A stretch of DNA of 64,000 nt from a virus, in IMG/VR virus record IMGVR_UViG_3300044614_002195, positions 124,001 to 188,000 of that record. One strand, written 5' to 3'. This document shows, piece after piece, positions 1 to 8,450 of this stretch. Positions within the stretch are counted from its first letter, which is position 1, and every line of letters begins with the position of its first letter. A program made the translations under genes and the position numbers. The notes beneath the pieces are model-generated. The model was given only the letters and a program-made list of their open reading frames with translations, was not told where the DNA came from and searched no databases.

Positions 1-1
1 T

Positions 2-172
2 TATATCCAGGAAGTTCTCAAATATGTATTCTGCCACCATACAAAGCTAGCCACCGGAGATAATGTAGGTTGCGAGCTGGCCATCATGGATAGATGGAAA
101 GGTAAAGAAAAAGTATTTGAGAGAGAAACAGCCTGGAACTTTGAAAAGAACACATGGGAATGGAAAAAGTAA
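2..172 (+). CDS. 3' end of an unknown gene (cut by window edge)
   Basis: Only the last 56 codons are visible, ending in ...FEKNTWEWKK and TAA. The tail is rich in Lys, Glu and Trp, and I recognise no family. The stop lies 19 bases inside the following homing-endonuclease gene, so the two are probably on one transcript. Confidence 0.6.
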   Translation, partial: YIQEVLKYVFCHHTKLATGDNVGCELAIMDRWKGKEKVFERETAWNFEKNTWEWKK

Positions 173-732
173 AATATATAAAACTAGGTAGCAATGGTCA
201 TATAGCTATAGTAGATGCTGAAGACTACGATGATCTTGTTAAACATAAGTGGGGAGTTAAAAAAGGAAAATCCACTGCATACGCAGTTAGACATAAAAAG
301 AAAAACGAAGTACTAATAGCGGCTAAAAAGGTCCGTATGCATAGAGAGATATTATCAAAAATATCTGAGATACCAGAAAAAATGGTTATAGATCATATAA
401 ACCATAACGGTCTAGACAATAGAAAAGCTAACTTACGAGTATGCACTGTTTCTGAAAATGTCAGGAACAGTAGAACGTTTAAAAATAAAAAAGTTAAATA
501 CAAAGGTGTTTTTATGGATCTAAGCAGCGCTAAAAACCCGTACAGGGCCTGTATCAGAGTTGACGGCAAACGTATAAGTCTGGGACAATATCCTACACCA
601 GAAAAAGCAGCTAGAGCTTATAATGCCGCAGCTGTGAAATACTTTGGAGCTTTTGCCTACTTAAACGATGTGCCTGATACAGACGAAGAAGACTCAAAAG
701 AGTTGACGCAATCTGAGCTTGAGCTGTCATGA
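154..732 (+). CDS. HNH homing endonuclease with AP2 DNA-binding domain
   Basis: Probable free-standing homing endonuclease. Residues about 78-106 form an HNH_3-type nuclease core (VIDHINHNGLDNRKANLR, then NVRNSR), and residues about 115-171 form an AP2/ERF-type DNA-binding domain (YKGVF...YRACIRVDGKRISLGQY...AARAYNAAAVKYFG). This domain pair is typical of mobile nucleases in phage genomes. ATG occurs at 154 and again at 160; either could be the start. It overlaps the upstream gene by 19 bases and the next gene by 4 (ATGA), so it sits inside an operon rather than in an obvious intron. The acidic tail (about 20 residues) follows the AP2 domain. Confidence 0.88.
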   Translation: MGMEKVKYIKLGSNGHIAIVDAEDYDDLVKHKWGVKKGKSTAYAVRHKKKNEVLIAAKKVRMHREILSKISEIPEKMVIDHINHNGLDNRKANLRVCTVSENVRNSRTFKNKKVKYKGVFMDLSSAKNPYRACIRVDGKRISLGQYPTPEKAARAYNAAAVKYFGAFAYLNDVPDTDEEDSKELTQSELELS

Positions 733-1451
733 CTAGGTTTAAATTGACCAACAACAGCAAAGTCAGATTTAAAGCTAATCACTATAATACGTTTAGCCTG
801 ACGCAAGGAGATCCTAAAGAAGGAGGCACATGCCCTGGTATGACAGAAGGACCAGGAGGATGTGCCGAGAAATGCTACGATAAAAATCTAAGAAAGTTAT
901 ATAAAGCATACGCTAGTGTTGAAGATCACAATACTTCACTAGTAGTAGATAAATCTCCTGTAGATATGTATGAGACTATCAAGAATTCTGTAATGTACTG
1001 GTTGTTAAGTGGAGGCAATAGTACTCCCTACTTCCGCATACATACAGGAGGAGATTTTTATAACGAGGAGTATGCGAAAGCATGGGTCAAGGTAATGCAA
1101 GAGTACCCAGGAATAAATTTCTGGGCATACACCAGATCATTGTTCTGTGTTCCTATTCTTGCAGAAGTTAAAAATTTAACCTTGTATCTAAGCTGCGATC
1201 CAGTTAACAAAGACAAAGTACTGAAAGTATATTCAGGCTATAGAAATTATCCCAACGTAGCAATAGCTTGGATGGGTAATGAAATTCCTGAAAATTTATT
1301 TTCAGACAAAGCTTTTTTAGTTTGCCCTGAAGTTACGGGTAAGCTAAAAAATACAAAGACGGAAGGCGCTTGCTCTAGATGTAGAGCTTGCGTTGACCGT
1401 AAACTAAAAAACGGAAAAACAAGACACATACAGTTTCCTATCCACAGGTAA
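729..1451 (+). CDS. Gp88-like cysteine-rich protein
   Basis: 240 residues. The N-terminal part has a Cys cluster (TCPGMTEGPGGCAEKCY), the middle has HTGGDFYNEEYAKAW and FWAYTRS, and the C-terminus has a second cluster (CSRCRACVDRK). This arrangement resembles the phage Gp88 family, which is distantly like radical-SAM proteins; the spaced Cys residues could bind a metal or an Fe-S cluster. The biochemical role is not known. The start overlaps the stop of the HNH-AP2 gene by 4 bases. Family assignment is from memory of motifs, so treat it as likely rather than certain. Confidence 0.6.
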   Translation: MTRFKLTNNSKVRFKANHYNTFSLTQGDPKEGGTCPGMTEGPGGCAEKCYDKNLRKLYKAYASVEDHNTSLVVDKSPVDMYETIKNSVMYWLLSGGNSTPYFRIHTGGDFYNEEYAKAWVKVMQEYPGINFWAYTRSLFCVPILAEVKNLTLYLSCDPVNKDKVLKVYSGYRNYPNVAIAWMGNEIPENLFSDKAFLVCPEVTGKLKNTKTEGACSRCRACVDRKLKNGKTRHIQFPIHR

Positions 1452-1496
1452 TAGTCTGCAAAGGTGACTGTATTAACAAACAAAAAAATAAATAGT

Positions 1497-1790
1497 ATGA
1501 CCAAGAAATCATCAATCAAGAACAAGTCCTGCAAAACAGCCAAGTGCACCACAACAAAAACAAACACTTACAATGTTTATGCAGAAGAATTCAATGACGG
1601 TACGGTTGCTCGTTATGTTCGACTGAACAACAGCAAGCATTATTTCATCTCTGACCTAGTCGGCCATTGGGGTCGTGGATTTGTGGACAGCGTAAAAAAC
1701 ATTATCAAGCTCCGCATTAAACACAACAACAACAGTCAAGAGCGTCGTCTTGTGCGTGCGTCAGAATTACGCACACTCAAGTTGGCATAG
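1497..1790 (+). CDS. Small basic hypothetical protein
   Basis: 97 residues from the ATG at 1497; a GTG at 1464 would add 11 residues. The N-terminus is Lys/Thr/Asn-rich with two Cys (SCKTAKCTTTKTNTYN), followed by a compact segment YAEEFNDGTVARYVRLNNSKHYFISDLVGHW and a basic end. I do not recognise the family. The A-rich stretch just upstream of 1497 resembles the leaders of other genes here, which is why I prefer the ATG. Confidence 0.55.
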   Translation: MTKKSSIKNKSCKTAKCTTTKTNTYNVYAEEFNDGTVARYVRLNNSKHYFISDLVGHWGRGFVDSVKNIIKLRIKHNNNSQERRLVRASELRTLKLA

Positions 1791-1797
1791 TTTCCCT

Positions 1798-1823
1798 CCA
1801 AATGTTCCCCCCAGAACATTTGG
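1798..1823 (+). promoter_or_regulatory. 10-bp RNA hairpin in the leader of the next gene
   Basis: A perfect 10-bp stem CCAAATGTTC / GAACATTTGG closes a 6-base loop (CCCCCA). No T-tract follows, so it does not look like an intrinsic terminator. It is followed by a C/A-rich stretch up to the ATG at 1870, the same hairpin-plus-A-rich-leader layout seen at 21208, 35793 and 36459. Confidence 0.6.
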
Positions 1824-1869
1824 TCGCAGAAAAACAACAACACACAACTCAGTAAACACTAATATTATT

Positions 1870-2130
1870 ATGAATACATACAAAATCGAAATCGCAGACA
1901 AGACCGGACACACAACTGTAGCTGACCTGACGCTAGATCAGGCAGTAGACGGAATTCTGGAGCACGCCGAGAACAATGCCCGCTGGGTATTCATTAACGG
2001 CGAAAAGTTTGAGTTCCAAGGAACCAACTATCGTGCAGAAGAGAACCTCCAAAAGCTTCGCGGCAAACTCGAGGCAGTGCAGGATCCTGCTGTGCTCCTG
2101 ACCGGTATTCTGATCGGCGGCCACAAGTAA
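1870..2130 (+). CDS. Small protein ending in Gly-Gly; possible ubiquitin-like modifier
   Basis: 86 residues. The first half reads as strand-strand-helix-strand: YKIEIADK, TTVADLT, LDQAVDGILEHAENNA, RWVFINGEKFEF, an order compatible with a beta-grasp fold. The second half is probably helical, and the protein ends ILIGGHK, so a Gly-Gly pair lies two residues from the end. It sits upstream of JAB and E1-like genes, which makes a processed modifier conceivable. That is inference only: the helical C-terminal half is not typical of ubiquitin relatives. The gene is followed by a strong terminator. Start at ATG 1870 after an A/C-rich leader with a hairpin. Confidence 0.7.
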   Translation: MNTYKIEIADKTGHTTVADLTLDQAVDGILEHAENNARWVFINGEKFEFQGTNYRAEENLQKLRGKLEAVQDPAVLLTGILIGGHK

Positions 2131-2152
2131 ATCAGACAGGTCAATCAAAATC

Positions 2153-2190
2153 AAACCCCCTGGTGAGCAATCATCAGGGGGTTTCTTTTT
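2153..2190 (+). terminator. Intrinsic terminator after the 86-aa gene
   Basis: A perfect 10-bp stem (AAACCCCCTG / CAGGGGGTTT) with a 12-base loop is followed by CTTTTT. It separates the 86-residue gene from the 699-residue gene, whose ATG is 45 bases further on. Confidence 0.85.
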
Positions 2191-2234
2191 ACCCTTCGGG
2201 GGAGACACATACCACTTATAAAATAATAAATACT

Positions 2235-4334
2235 ATGGACCTACCTTATAAATCTTTTTTAAAAATAGCCAAACAAACACAAACATTAAGCAAGTACGTC
2301 AAGACAATGGACGTAAGCATCGATAAATCTACTGAATATGTGGATAATCAATATGTACCTACAGTAAAATTAGCTTACACAAGTCTACACTTCGATACGG
2401 TGGCAGACATGCATGCCTACTCCAAGTATCTACCTATACCCACACATAAGCTTAAAATAGGTGAAGACATCAGATACCAAGATCTTCAAGCAAACATAGC
2501 TCAACGTGGCGGATGGGACAATACGCACGTTATGCAATTTTTAAGACAGGATAGCTCTAAGGGCGAGCCTTCCGTAAAGCTTATCCCTGAAGAAACAGCG
2601 TATGCTTTTCGCCCTAATATAATCAAGCTCGCTCCTATCGAGTATACAGAAGGAGACTATACATACAGAATCCTTACAAACCAGAGTAGTAAAAACTATA
2701 CCGCTCGTATTCGAGTTATAGCTAGAAACGATGAGCCTATTTACGATTACCTGGATAAAGGGTTTTTCGTAATGACTGTTAATGAAAAATCTGACGAATT
2801 AACTAAGCCTTCGTTTGTTGTGTCAGATAGCTATGATGTGAATACTGCACACATTTTTATGATGTGTAAGCTACAGCATAACCTAATCAGTATGCTGAAA
2901 GACGAATGCTTTGTGAGTAAGTATGACGCAGAAATGCTTAAACTTAAAATGCTCAGAAAGCTAACTCCTGAAGCTAAAGCGTCATACTTGAAGCATTCGA
3001 AGGCGATTGATGAAGACTATCGTAAGAATACTACACTGGTAGTAGTTGGGAAATTGCTTAGCGGCGAAATTAAAAAAACGACTATTAGAGAAGTAGAGTT
3101 TTCAGCTACAACAGCAAAGTATGAGAATACTGAAATTGAAGCTGAGGATCTCATGACTGTACTGTCAAGAGACCTTGATTTTAATAGCGAGTTTGACATC
3201 TATGCTGTGGCTCAACTGTATGCCAATTATGCTGAAAAGTGCTTGGACGCTAAAGGCTGGAGTTACACAGAAATTGATGACATCAATGCTGGTGCAAATG
3301 AGCTCAAAAAGAAGAGTCTGCCTACGTTTAAAATAAACGGAATCAGTATATCTGCGGCAGTTTCTTATACAGGACAAAGGTACTTAAACGACACCAGGAT
3401 TAATCAGGACGAGGTGGCAAAGGCCATATACCGCGCTTCCTGCTATAGGTCAGCTGAAGACTATAATTTGTTCCTAAAGAGTATCAGCCGCATGAGTATC
3501 AAGAGACATGATATTATTGCAAATGGCCTGCAGGTAAAGATTCACGCAGGTATGACCATAGAAGAATTCAGGGAATCTACTCCTGGTGTAAATGCTCCTG
3601 CCCTTAAATTTGTGATTGATAAGCAAGATAAGCGTATCAAGCTGTATATTGATGAAAATCGACAAGTGCCTGTAGATATCAGCGGGCTGATCAAGAAGGT
3701 ACAAACGATCAACTCAAAAACAAACAATAGATCGTTTTACGATAGGTCAGACAATGCGTACAACTATATCAACAGAGATCATATTTGGGCAGCTGCGGAG
3801 CTTACAAAAGCCCTGATTGAGTTCACTACGTTCCCTGTAAAGTTTAAGAATCTGGAAGATGGTACGGTAATAGAAAAAGACCAGGTACTGATATCTAAAG
3901 ATGACGTTGCTAAACTGTTGAAAGTAGTTGATGAGCAGAACAAAGCTAAAATCGAAAGATCTAAGCAGTTCTTGAGTACTGCAGTAAAGCTTACAGGAGC
4001 TGAAGAAATTGAGTTCTTGGGACAAAAGGCTTATAGGGTAAAGGGTAGCCTTAGAGAATATGCTATAGTCATCAGTAACGCCAAGGTCTACGATTATGAG
4101 ACAAAACAATATCGCTGCATTGTTAATGACAGGCACTATAAAGGTGCAGGTTATGACGACGTGGCCAGCAGACTATTGGCTCTCAAGAACGACTCGGTAA
4201 TGCAAGATCATATCGGCACATTACGAGGGCAGGCTCAGCCAGGAGCTGAAAACGCTCACAATGATTACAGACCTGAACGTGACGTGCAGGACGTAATTAG
4301 CCCGATTGTAGATAAAGCATTCGAGAAAGTATAA
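2235..4334 (+). CDS. Large protein of unknown function upstream of JAB and E1 genes
   Basis: 699 residues from ATG 2235. An upstream GTG at 2163 is in frame but lies inside the terminator, so I reject it. I recognise no domain. The sequence is mixed alpha/beta and charged, with only five Cys (HIFMMCKLQHN, KDECFV, EKCLDAKGW, RASCYRSAED, QYRCIVND) and no membrane segment or signal peptide. The C-terminal about 40 residues look disordered (RGQAQPGAENAHNDYRPERD). Only 2 bases separate it from the JAB gene, and JAB from E1 by 1 base, so the three are one translational unit. It could be the conjugation partner, the target or a scaffold of the cassette; the sequence does not say which. Confidence 0.85.
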   Translation: MDLPYKSFLKIAKQTQTLSKYVKTMDVSIDKSTEYVDNQYVPTVKLAYTSLHFDTVADMHAYSKYLPIPTHKLKIGEDIRYQDLQANIAQRGGWDNTHVMQFLRQDSSKGEPSVKLIPEETAYAFRPNIIKLAPIEYTEGDYTYRILTNQSSKNYTARIRVIARNDEPIYDYLDKGFFVMTVNEKSDELTKPSFVVSDSYDVNTAHIFMMCKLQHNLISMLKDECFVSKYDAEMLKLKMLRKLTPEAKASYLKHSKAIDEDYRKNTTLVVVGKLLSGEIKKTTIREVEFSATTAKYENTEIEAEDLMTVLSRDLDFNSEFDIYAVAQLYANYAEKCLDAKGWSYTEIDDINAGANELKKKSLPTFKINGISISAAVSYTGQRYLNDTRINQDEVAKAIYRASCYRSAEDYNLFLKSISRMSIKRHDIIANGLQVKIHAGMTIEEFRESTPGVNAPALKFVIDKQDKRIKLYIDENRQVPVDISGLIKKVQTINSKTNNRSFYDRSDNAYNYINRDHIWAAAELTKALIEFTTFPVKFKNLEDGTVIEKDQVLISKDDVAKLLKVVDEQNKAKIERSKQFLSTAVKLTGAEEIEFLGQKAYRVKGSLREYAIVISNAKVYDYETKQYRCIVNDRHYKGAGYDDVASRLLALKNDSVMQDHIGTLRGQAQPGAENAHNDYRPERDVQDVISPIVDKAFEKV

Positions 4335-4336
4335 TT

Positions 4337-4771
4337 ATGTATATATTCAGATACGGTATAGAATCGTTCCTTAAAGCCATGATTGGTGCTTCTCTAGAGT
4401 GTACAAGCACCAAAGAGGAGGAAGGCGGTATTATCATGGAAAAAGATGCAGTGTATGAGTTCGTAAGAGTTAAAAATGTTTACGAAGGCACAGACAGAGC
4501 CTCAGGATTATATGAGACAGATCAAGAAGAGTTGTCTCAATTGATATTCTCCAGAGTCTGTAAAGGCTGGAAAATGCATGCCAGCTTTCATACGCATCCA
4601 TCGTTCAGTCCTACTCCTAGCAGCCTTGATTTGGATAAACTATTTCAAGGCTTTAGATACAACATCATATGGTCACCAACGCACAGAACATTCTCCTATT
4701 CAGCATGGATGGGTGAAGACTCGTATGTGACATACCTACCTATTAATACAATCGAGAAATTAATTAAATAA
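4337..4771 (+). CDS. JAB/JAMM-domain metalloprotease (Mov34/MPN family)
   Basis: 144 residues forming one compact JAB domain. The zinc site is readable: candidate glutamate E29 in EEEGGII, then H85-T-H87-P-x5-P94-S95-x-x-D98 (HTHPSFSPTPSSLD). Proteins with this signature remove ubiquitin-like proteins or mature their C-termini; other JAB proteins cleave peptidoglycan or tail components. Position directly before an E1-like gene, rather than beside tail genes, favours the ubiquitin-type reading. The stop is followed after one base by the E1 start. No signal peptide, so cytoplasmic. Confidence 0.88.
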   Translation: MYIFRYGIESFLKAMIGASLECTSTKEEEGGIIMEKDAVYEFVRVKNVYEGTDRASGLYETDQEELSQLIFSRVCKGWKMHASFHTHPSFSPTPSSLDLDKLFQGFRYNIIWSPTHRTFSYSAWMGEDSYVTYLPINTIEKLIK

Positions 4772-4772
4772 T

Positions 4773-5369
4773 ATGAAACTAGACAAAATTGCTATTGCAG
4801 GTGCAGGTGGAATCGGTTCTAACCTGTTGAGTATACTGTTTGACTACGGCTACAACAGAAAGCAGTTCAGCTATATGGATGTCGAGGTTGACATCTATGA
4901 CGATGATACTGTAGATATTAAAAACCTACTGCATCAAAACTTTAAAATTGATGACGTAGGCAAGCATAAAGTTAAAGTGCTAGAAGAAAAATACATTGCG
5001 CAAGGCATTGCTCGTCGGATGACTGAGGATGACTTCAGTAAATACAACGTGATCTTTAGCTGCGTGGACAGTATGTCGTTCAGGAAGAGCCTGTATGAGT
5101 ATGGCTGGAAAGTAGGAAACGATGAGTTATTCTGGGTTGACGGCAGGTGCACTAGCAGGCAAGGTGCATTGTTTACATCCGACATGCTTAAACCTGCGCT
5201 AGAGCCGTTTATTAATGACTCGCAAGAAGAGGGCGGTTGCCTTCTAGCCTACGAGAAAGAGCAGAACATCAGTCATACTCTACCTACAGTGGTAGCAGCT
5301 ATGATGGTTCAAGCATTCCTTAACAAGCTAAGGGGTCAGCAAACATTCAAGTCTGTATTCATGGTGTAA
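4773..5369 (+). CDS. E1/ThiF/MoeB-like adenylating enzyme
   Basis: 198 residues, a minimal Rossmann adenylation domain. Visible landmarks: glycine loop GAGGIGS at 10-16, D43-D45 and N51 with Q55 (DDDTVDIKNLLHQNF), K64/K66 after VGKHK, and D99 with R104 (FSCVDSMSFRKSLYEY). These match the ATP and Mg sites of ThiF/MoeB/E1 enzymes, which activate the C-terminal Gly of ubiquitin-like proteins. There is no CxxC zinc pair. C126 (DGRCTSRQG) and C156 (EEGGCLLAYE) are candidates for a thioester cysteine. Its stop overlaps the next start by one base (TAATGG). Confidence 0.88.
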   Translation: MKLDKIAIAGAGGIGSNLLSILFDYGYNRKQFSYMDVEVDIYDDDTVDIKNLLHQNFKIDDVGKHKVKVLEEKYIAQGIARRMTEDDFSKYNVIFSCVDSMSFRKSLYEYGWKVGNDELFWVDGRCTSRQGALFTSDMLKPALEPFINDSQEEGGCLLAYEKEQNISHTLPTVVAAMMVQAFLNKLRGQQTFKSVFMV

Positions 5370-5650
5370 TGGCGGACTTAAATGACAAACAGCAGCAGAC
5401 AATAACAGCTGAAAAATATCTTCTAGGTATCCTTGACAAGATCTGCCTAACCGTAGATCTTCGTAGGGATGAGTGGGAGTTAAACAAAGATTTGCTTATA
5501 GCCATAAGTAAAAGCTATAAGACAAAAAAGAAAAAAGATACCGCATTGTTCTATAGCTATGATCAATGCTTCAATATGCTAAAAAAACTAAATATAAAGA
5601 TATCGTCAAAGTTCAAATGGTTCACAAATCTGGAAGAACACGTAAAGTAA
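5369..5650 (+). CDS. Small hypothetical protein in the E1-JAB operon
   Basis: 93 residues, helical and Lys-rich (SKSYKTKKKKDTALFYSYDQCFNMLKKL is split by a short basic stretch). No family recognised. It starts one base into the E1 stop codon, so it is translated with the cassette. A 46-base A/C-rich leader then separates it from the SSB-like gene. Confidence 0.7.
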   Translation: MADLNDKQQQTITAEKYLLGILDKICLTVDLRRDEWELNKDLLIAISKSYKTKKKKDTALFYSYDQCFNMLKKLNIKISSKFKWFTNLEEHVK

Positions 5651-5696
5651 ATCGCAGTAAAACAAACAAACACTAACTACTAAATAAATAAACTAT

Positions 5697-6767
5697 ATGG
5701 CAATCATCAAACCATCACTAAAATTCGAAGGCTCAGAACTCAATCTTACGGTATCTGCCGCTCCATACATTCAAGAATCTGTCCGCAGGGCAGTGTTCAA
5801 CAAAACAAACAACCAAGAGGGCGCTTACCTGTATTTCTTGCCTGCTTACAAGGCAGACTCATCAGGTAACGGTATCTGGTACAAGAAGATCGCAGTTCGT
5901 GACAACTTTGGCACTAACTTCAAAGAAAAATACTACGTAGCTAATAGGGCTAACGACCCAGCCGAATACTTCGCAAACAACTTCAAGATCTTGTATCCTG
6001 AGGAAGCAAAGGTTACAGACACTGAAGTTAACGGTAGGAAGTTCAAGAAGTATCCAAACTTTGGTCGCGTTACTGAACGTGTTGTATACAACGTGGCTTT
6101 TGCTCAAAGCTTGTCTACAGGCGCGCATGTGCTAGATCTGCCGCTCAGGAATGGCGCAGACAACCTGATGAACTGGCTTGAGGGTAAGGATATGACTGGC
6201 AACAGGCGTAATCCTATCAATGATCCTGATCGTTGTGTACCTGTGTTTGTTAAGCTCAAGGAAAACAGCGCCAACCCTTGGATGATTCAGATTGAAAATA
6301 ATTCTCCAGTACAGTTGCCAGAGCAGCTTGCTGACAGTGATTATCTTTACAATCTAGATGAAATCTTCATAAATAAGCCTAAAGAAGAAATCATTGCAAA
6401 GCTGCGTGAGATGTATTCTGCGGATGTATTTGAGGATTGCATGAACGGTTACCCTGGGTTAACCAAGTCTAACACAGCAAGCTTCAATGTTACAGCCAAG
6501 CAGGTTACGCAGCCTGCTGTAGAATTACCTCCAGCTAGACCTCAAATGGAGATAGCTAAGGCTGTAATTAGTAGCGCTCCTGTCGCAGTGCCGGCAATAG
6601 AAATACCTAGAGCAGCGTTGACTGCCCCAGCGGTTGCCGTTAATGTTCCTATAGTGGCAAACATCTCTGATGCTCCTGCCGCTGTAGATATATCTTCCCT
6701 GCCACCAAATCCGATGGCAGGCAAGATTAGCCGCGCAGATGCGCTTAAGTTCATCAACCAAGACTAA
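5697..6767 (+). CDS. Probable single-stranded DNA-binding protein (gp32-like)
   Basis: 356 residues. The N-terminal two thirds contain GAYLYFLPAYKADSSG, VRDNFGTNFKEKYYVANR and PAEYFANNFKILYP, which recall the core of T4 gp32-type SSBs. The last about 90 residues are Pro/Ala/Val-rich and look like a flexible linker, ending in a short PMAGKISRADALKFINQD tail. The gene is seven bases before the UvsX/RecA gene, the expected neighbour. No Cys/His zinc knuckle as in T4 gp32 is visible, so the call rests on the core pattern and context. Confidence 0.55.
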   Translation: MAIIKPSLKFEGSELNLTVSAAPYIQESVRRAVFNKTNNQEGAYLYFLPAYKADSSGNGIWYKKIAVRDNFGTNFKEKYYVANRANDPAEYFANNFKILYPEEAKVTDTEVNGRKFKKYPNFGRVTERVVYNVAFAQSLSTGAHVLDLPLRNGADNLMNWLEGKDMTGNRRNPINDPDRCVPVFVKLKENSANPWMIQIENNSPVQLPEQLADSDYLYNLDEIFINKPKEEIIAKLREMYSADVFEDCMNGYPGLTKSNTASFNVTAKQVTQPAVELPPARPQMEIAKAVISSAPVAVPAIEIPRAALTAPAVAVNVPIVANISDAPAAVDISSLPPNPMAGKISRADALKFINQD

Positions 6768-6774
6768 ATAGACC

Positions 6775-7977
6775 ATGGATATAGACACATACCTGAACTC
6801 AATCAAGAAAAACTTCGGCAAGACCTTCAAGTCTGAAGCTGTTAATCTTGAACTGAATACGGCAGATAAAGAACTCCCGCCTACAGGCATTGTGTTGGAT
6901 AACCCGTTGTTAGAGTACGCATTCGACCGTAGGTTTATGGCCTACGGTCGGTGCTATCTACTCTACGGCAAGAAGGGCTGCTCCAAGACAACGCTATTGT
7001 TTGACCTGGCTAAAGTATTCCAGAAAGCTGGAGGAAAAATGTTTTGGATCGAGACCGAGAACGCTCCTGACTTCAGATATATGGAGTTACAGGGAGTAGA
7101 TCCGAAGCATGTAATCTACCACAACCCTAAAAGCCTGGAAGAGGCTCTTACGTTGTGCAAGATCATCATTCAAAACTATGCTAAGCATAGCGACGGCAAA
7201 ACACCTATCCTTATCGCACTAGACAGTATTGCAGGTGCTAGTACTGACTATGAGCGTGACCAAGATGTGATTGGTCAAACCAAAGTTGGCGAGCACGCAA
7301 AACTGATGAGTGCATTCTATAGGAATATTATTCCGTATCTAGAGTGTGAAAACATGGTGTTTGTTGCTACCAATCAGCTCAAAGAGCAGATTGGCGGAAT
7401 GACAGGCTTCGGTACAGAAAAGCCAGAAGCATTGATTGGTGGTGAAGCTCAGCGCTTTAACTCTACTTATCAATTCAAAGTGGCTCGAATCAAGGATAAT
7501 CTTGAAGAAGATCATATGGGAGTAAAGCGCAAGTCAGGCTCTACTCACACCCTGACAGTAAAGCGTAATAAGCTTGGTCGTGAGGGTAATAGCCAGAAGA
7601 TTGAATTCGATATCCATATCAATGGAGGTATTGATTGGTACTCTCCTCTAGTACGTATGCTGGGTGAAAATTATCCTGCATTGGTCGGTAAAACTGGAGG
7701 CTGGTATACCTGGAAAACTCCAGAAGTGCCATTCACTATTGATGTTGAAGGAGAACAGCAAACCCATAAAATTGACACAGAAAAGAAATTCCGTGAGCAA
7801 GATCTAGGGTTTGTAATCCAGAATAGTAGTGCAGCCAAAGAGATAGTGCGCAAAGCATTCGGTATTCCTGATATGCCTGCCCCTGAACTTGAGATGGAAA
7901 TCGAAAAAGTTAACAAGACAAAACGTAAAAGAGTAAGTGAATTAGAAGTTGAACCACTGGTCGAAAGCTATGAGTAA
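6775..7977 (+). CDS. uvsX: UvsX/RecA-like recombinase
   Basis: 400 residues. Walker A is at 65-73 (GKKGCSKTT, a variant with Cys and Ser in the loop), Walker B is about PILIALDSIAG near 143-153, and a loop-2-like segment is TNQLKEQIGGMTGFG. The family forms filaments on ssDNA, pairs homologous DNA and supports recombination-dependent replication. The last about 40 residues are basic and acidic, typical of a regulatory tail. It follows an SSB-like gene and is followed two genes later by a RuvC-like resolvase, a coherent recombination set. Confidence 0.88.
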   Translation: MDIDTYLNSIKKNFGKTFKSEAVNLELNTADKELPPTGIVLDNPLLEYAFDRRFMAYGRCYLLYGKKGCSKTTLLFDLAKVFQKAGGKMFWIETENAPDFRYMELQGVDPKHVIYHNPKSLEEALTLCKIIIQNYAKHSDGKTPILIALDSIAGASTDYERDQDVIGQTKVGEHAKLMSAFYRNIIPYLECENMVFVATNQLKEQIGGMTGFGTEKPEALIGGEAQRFNSTYQFKVARIKDNLEEDHMGVKRKSGSTHTLTVKRNKLGREGNSQKIEFDIHINGGIDWYSPLVRMLGENYPALVGKTGGWYTWKTPEVPFTIDVEGEQQTHKIDTEKKFREQDLGFVIQNSSAAKEIVRKAFGIPDMPAPELEMEIEKVNKTKRKRVSELEVEPLVESYE

Positions 7978-8443
7978 AAAGGAAATTGCTTGGTACAGTA
8001 CAGTATTTGACGAGCAAAGTAATCGCTTTGTCAAAACTGATAAAGTTACAGGAAAGTCGTGGTCTTGGCCTTACAAGGAAAGACCTTCACGTAAAACTCA
8101 CACAGTAAGCAGCAATGGCGTCACTATAGATAAACTGACAGCCGCTGGGTTTAAAGTTAGAATAAGACATCTCAGGTATGCGCTGTATATTCCTAATGAT
8201 TCTTTCATAGGATTGTATATAGGCGTGAGGGAGATTGTCGTACCTTCTACTTTTAGACACAGCCCTCATTACAAGCTGCAGCCTAAAGGAGGGTTTACAC
8301 ATATTACGATCAATATGAAAGACCAAGACTATATCTGTCTATCAAGTGAATGCTCTAAAAAAGATCCCTTCTGCTATAACGTGGGGATTGCTACAGCATT
8401 ATCTCGGCTCACTGCCGGAGACTTAAGTCGGTTGGGTTTGTAA
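7970..8443 (+). CDS. Hypothetical protein
   Basis: 157 residues from ATG 7970, which overlaps the recombinase stop by 8 bases; an upstream in-frame ATG at 7949 is less likely. No recognised domain. Contains WYSTVFDEQSNRF and a C-terminal CLSSECSKKDPFCYNVG with three Cys. Co-translated with the recombinase. Confidence 0.7.
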   Translation: MSKKEIAWYSTVFDEQSNRFVKTDKVTGKSWSWPYKERPSRKTHTVSSNGVTIDKLTAAGFKVRIRHLRYALYIPNDSFIGLYIGVREIVVPSTFRHSPHYKLQPKGGFTHITINMKDQDYICLSSECSKKDPFCYNVGIATALSRLTAGDLSRLGL

Positions 8444-8450
8444 TGTTAAG

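Noticed and set aside
2163-2234. An in-frame GTG at 2163 would extend the 699-residue protein by 24 residues.
   Set aside because: That start lies in the stem of the intrinsic terminator at 2153-2190; the ATG at 2235 follows an A-rich leader typical for this genome.
4337-4771. JAB protein as a tail-assembly peptidase of the lambda K type.
   Set aside because: There is no NlpC/P60 domain and no tail genes nearby; the next gene is an E1-like enzyme. The possibility is not fully excluded.
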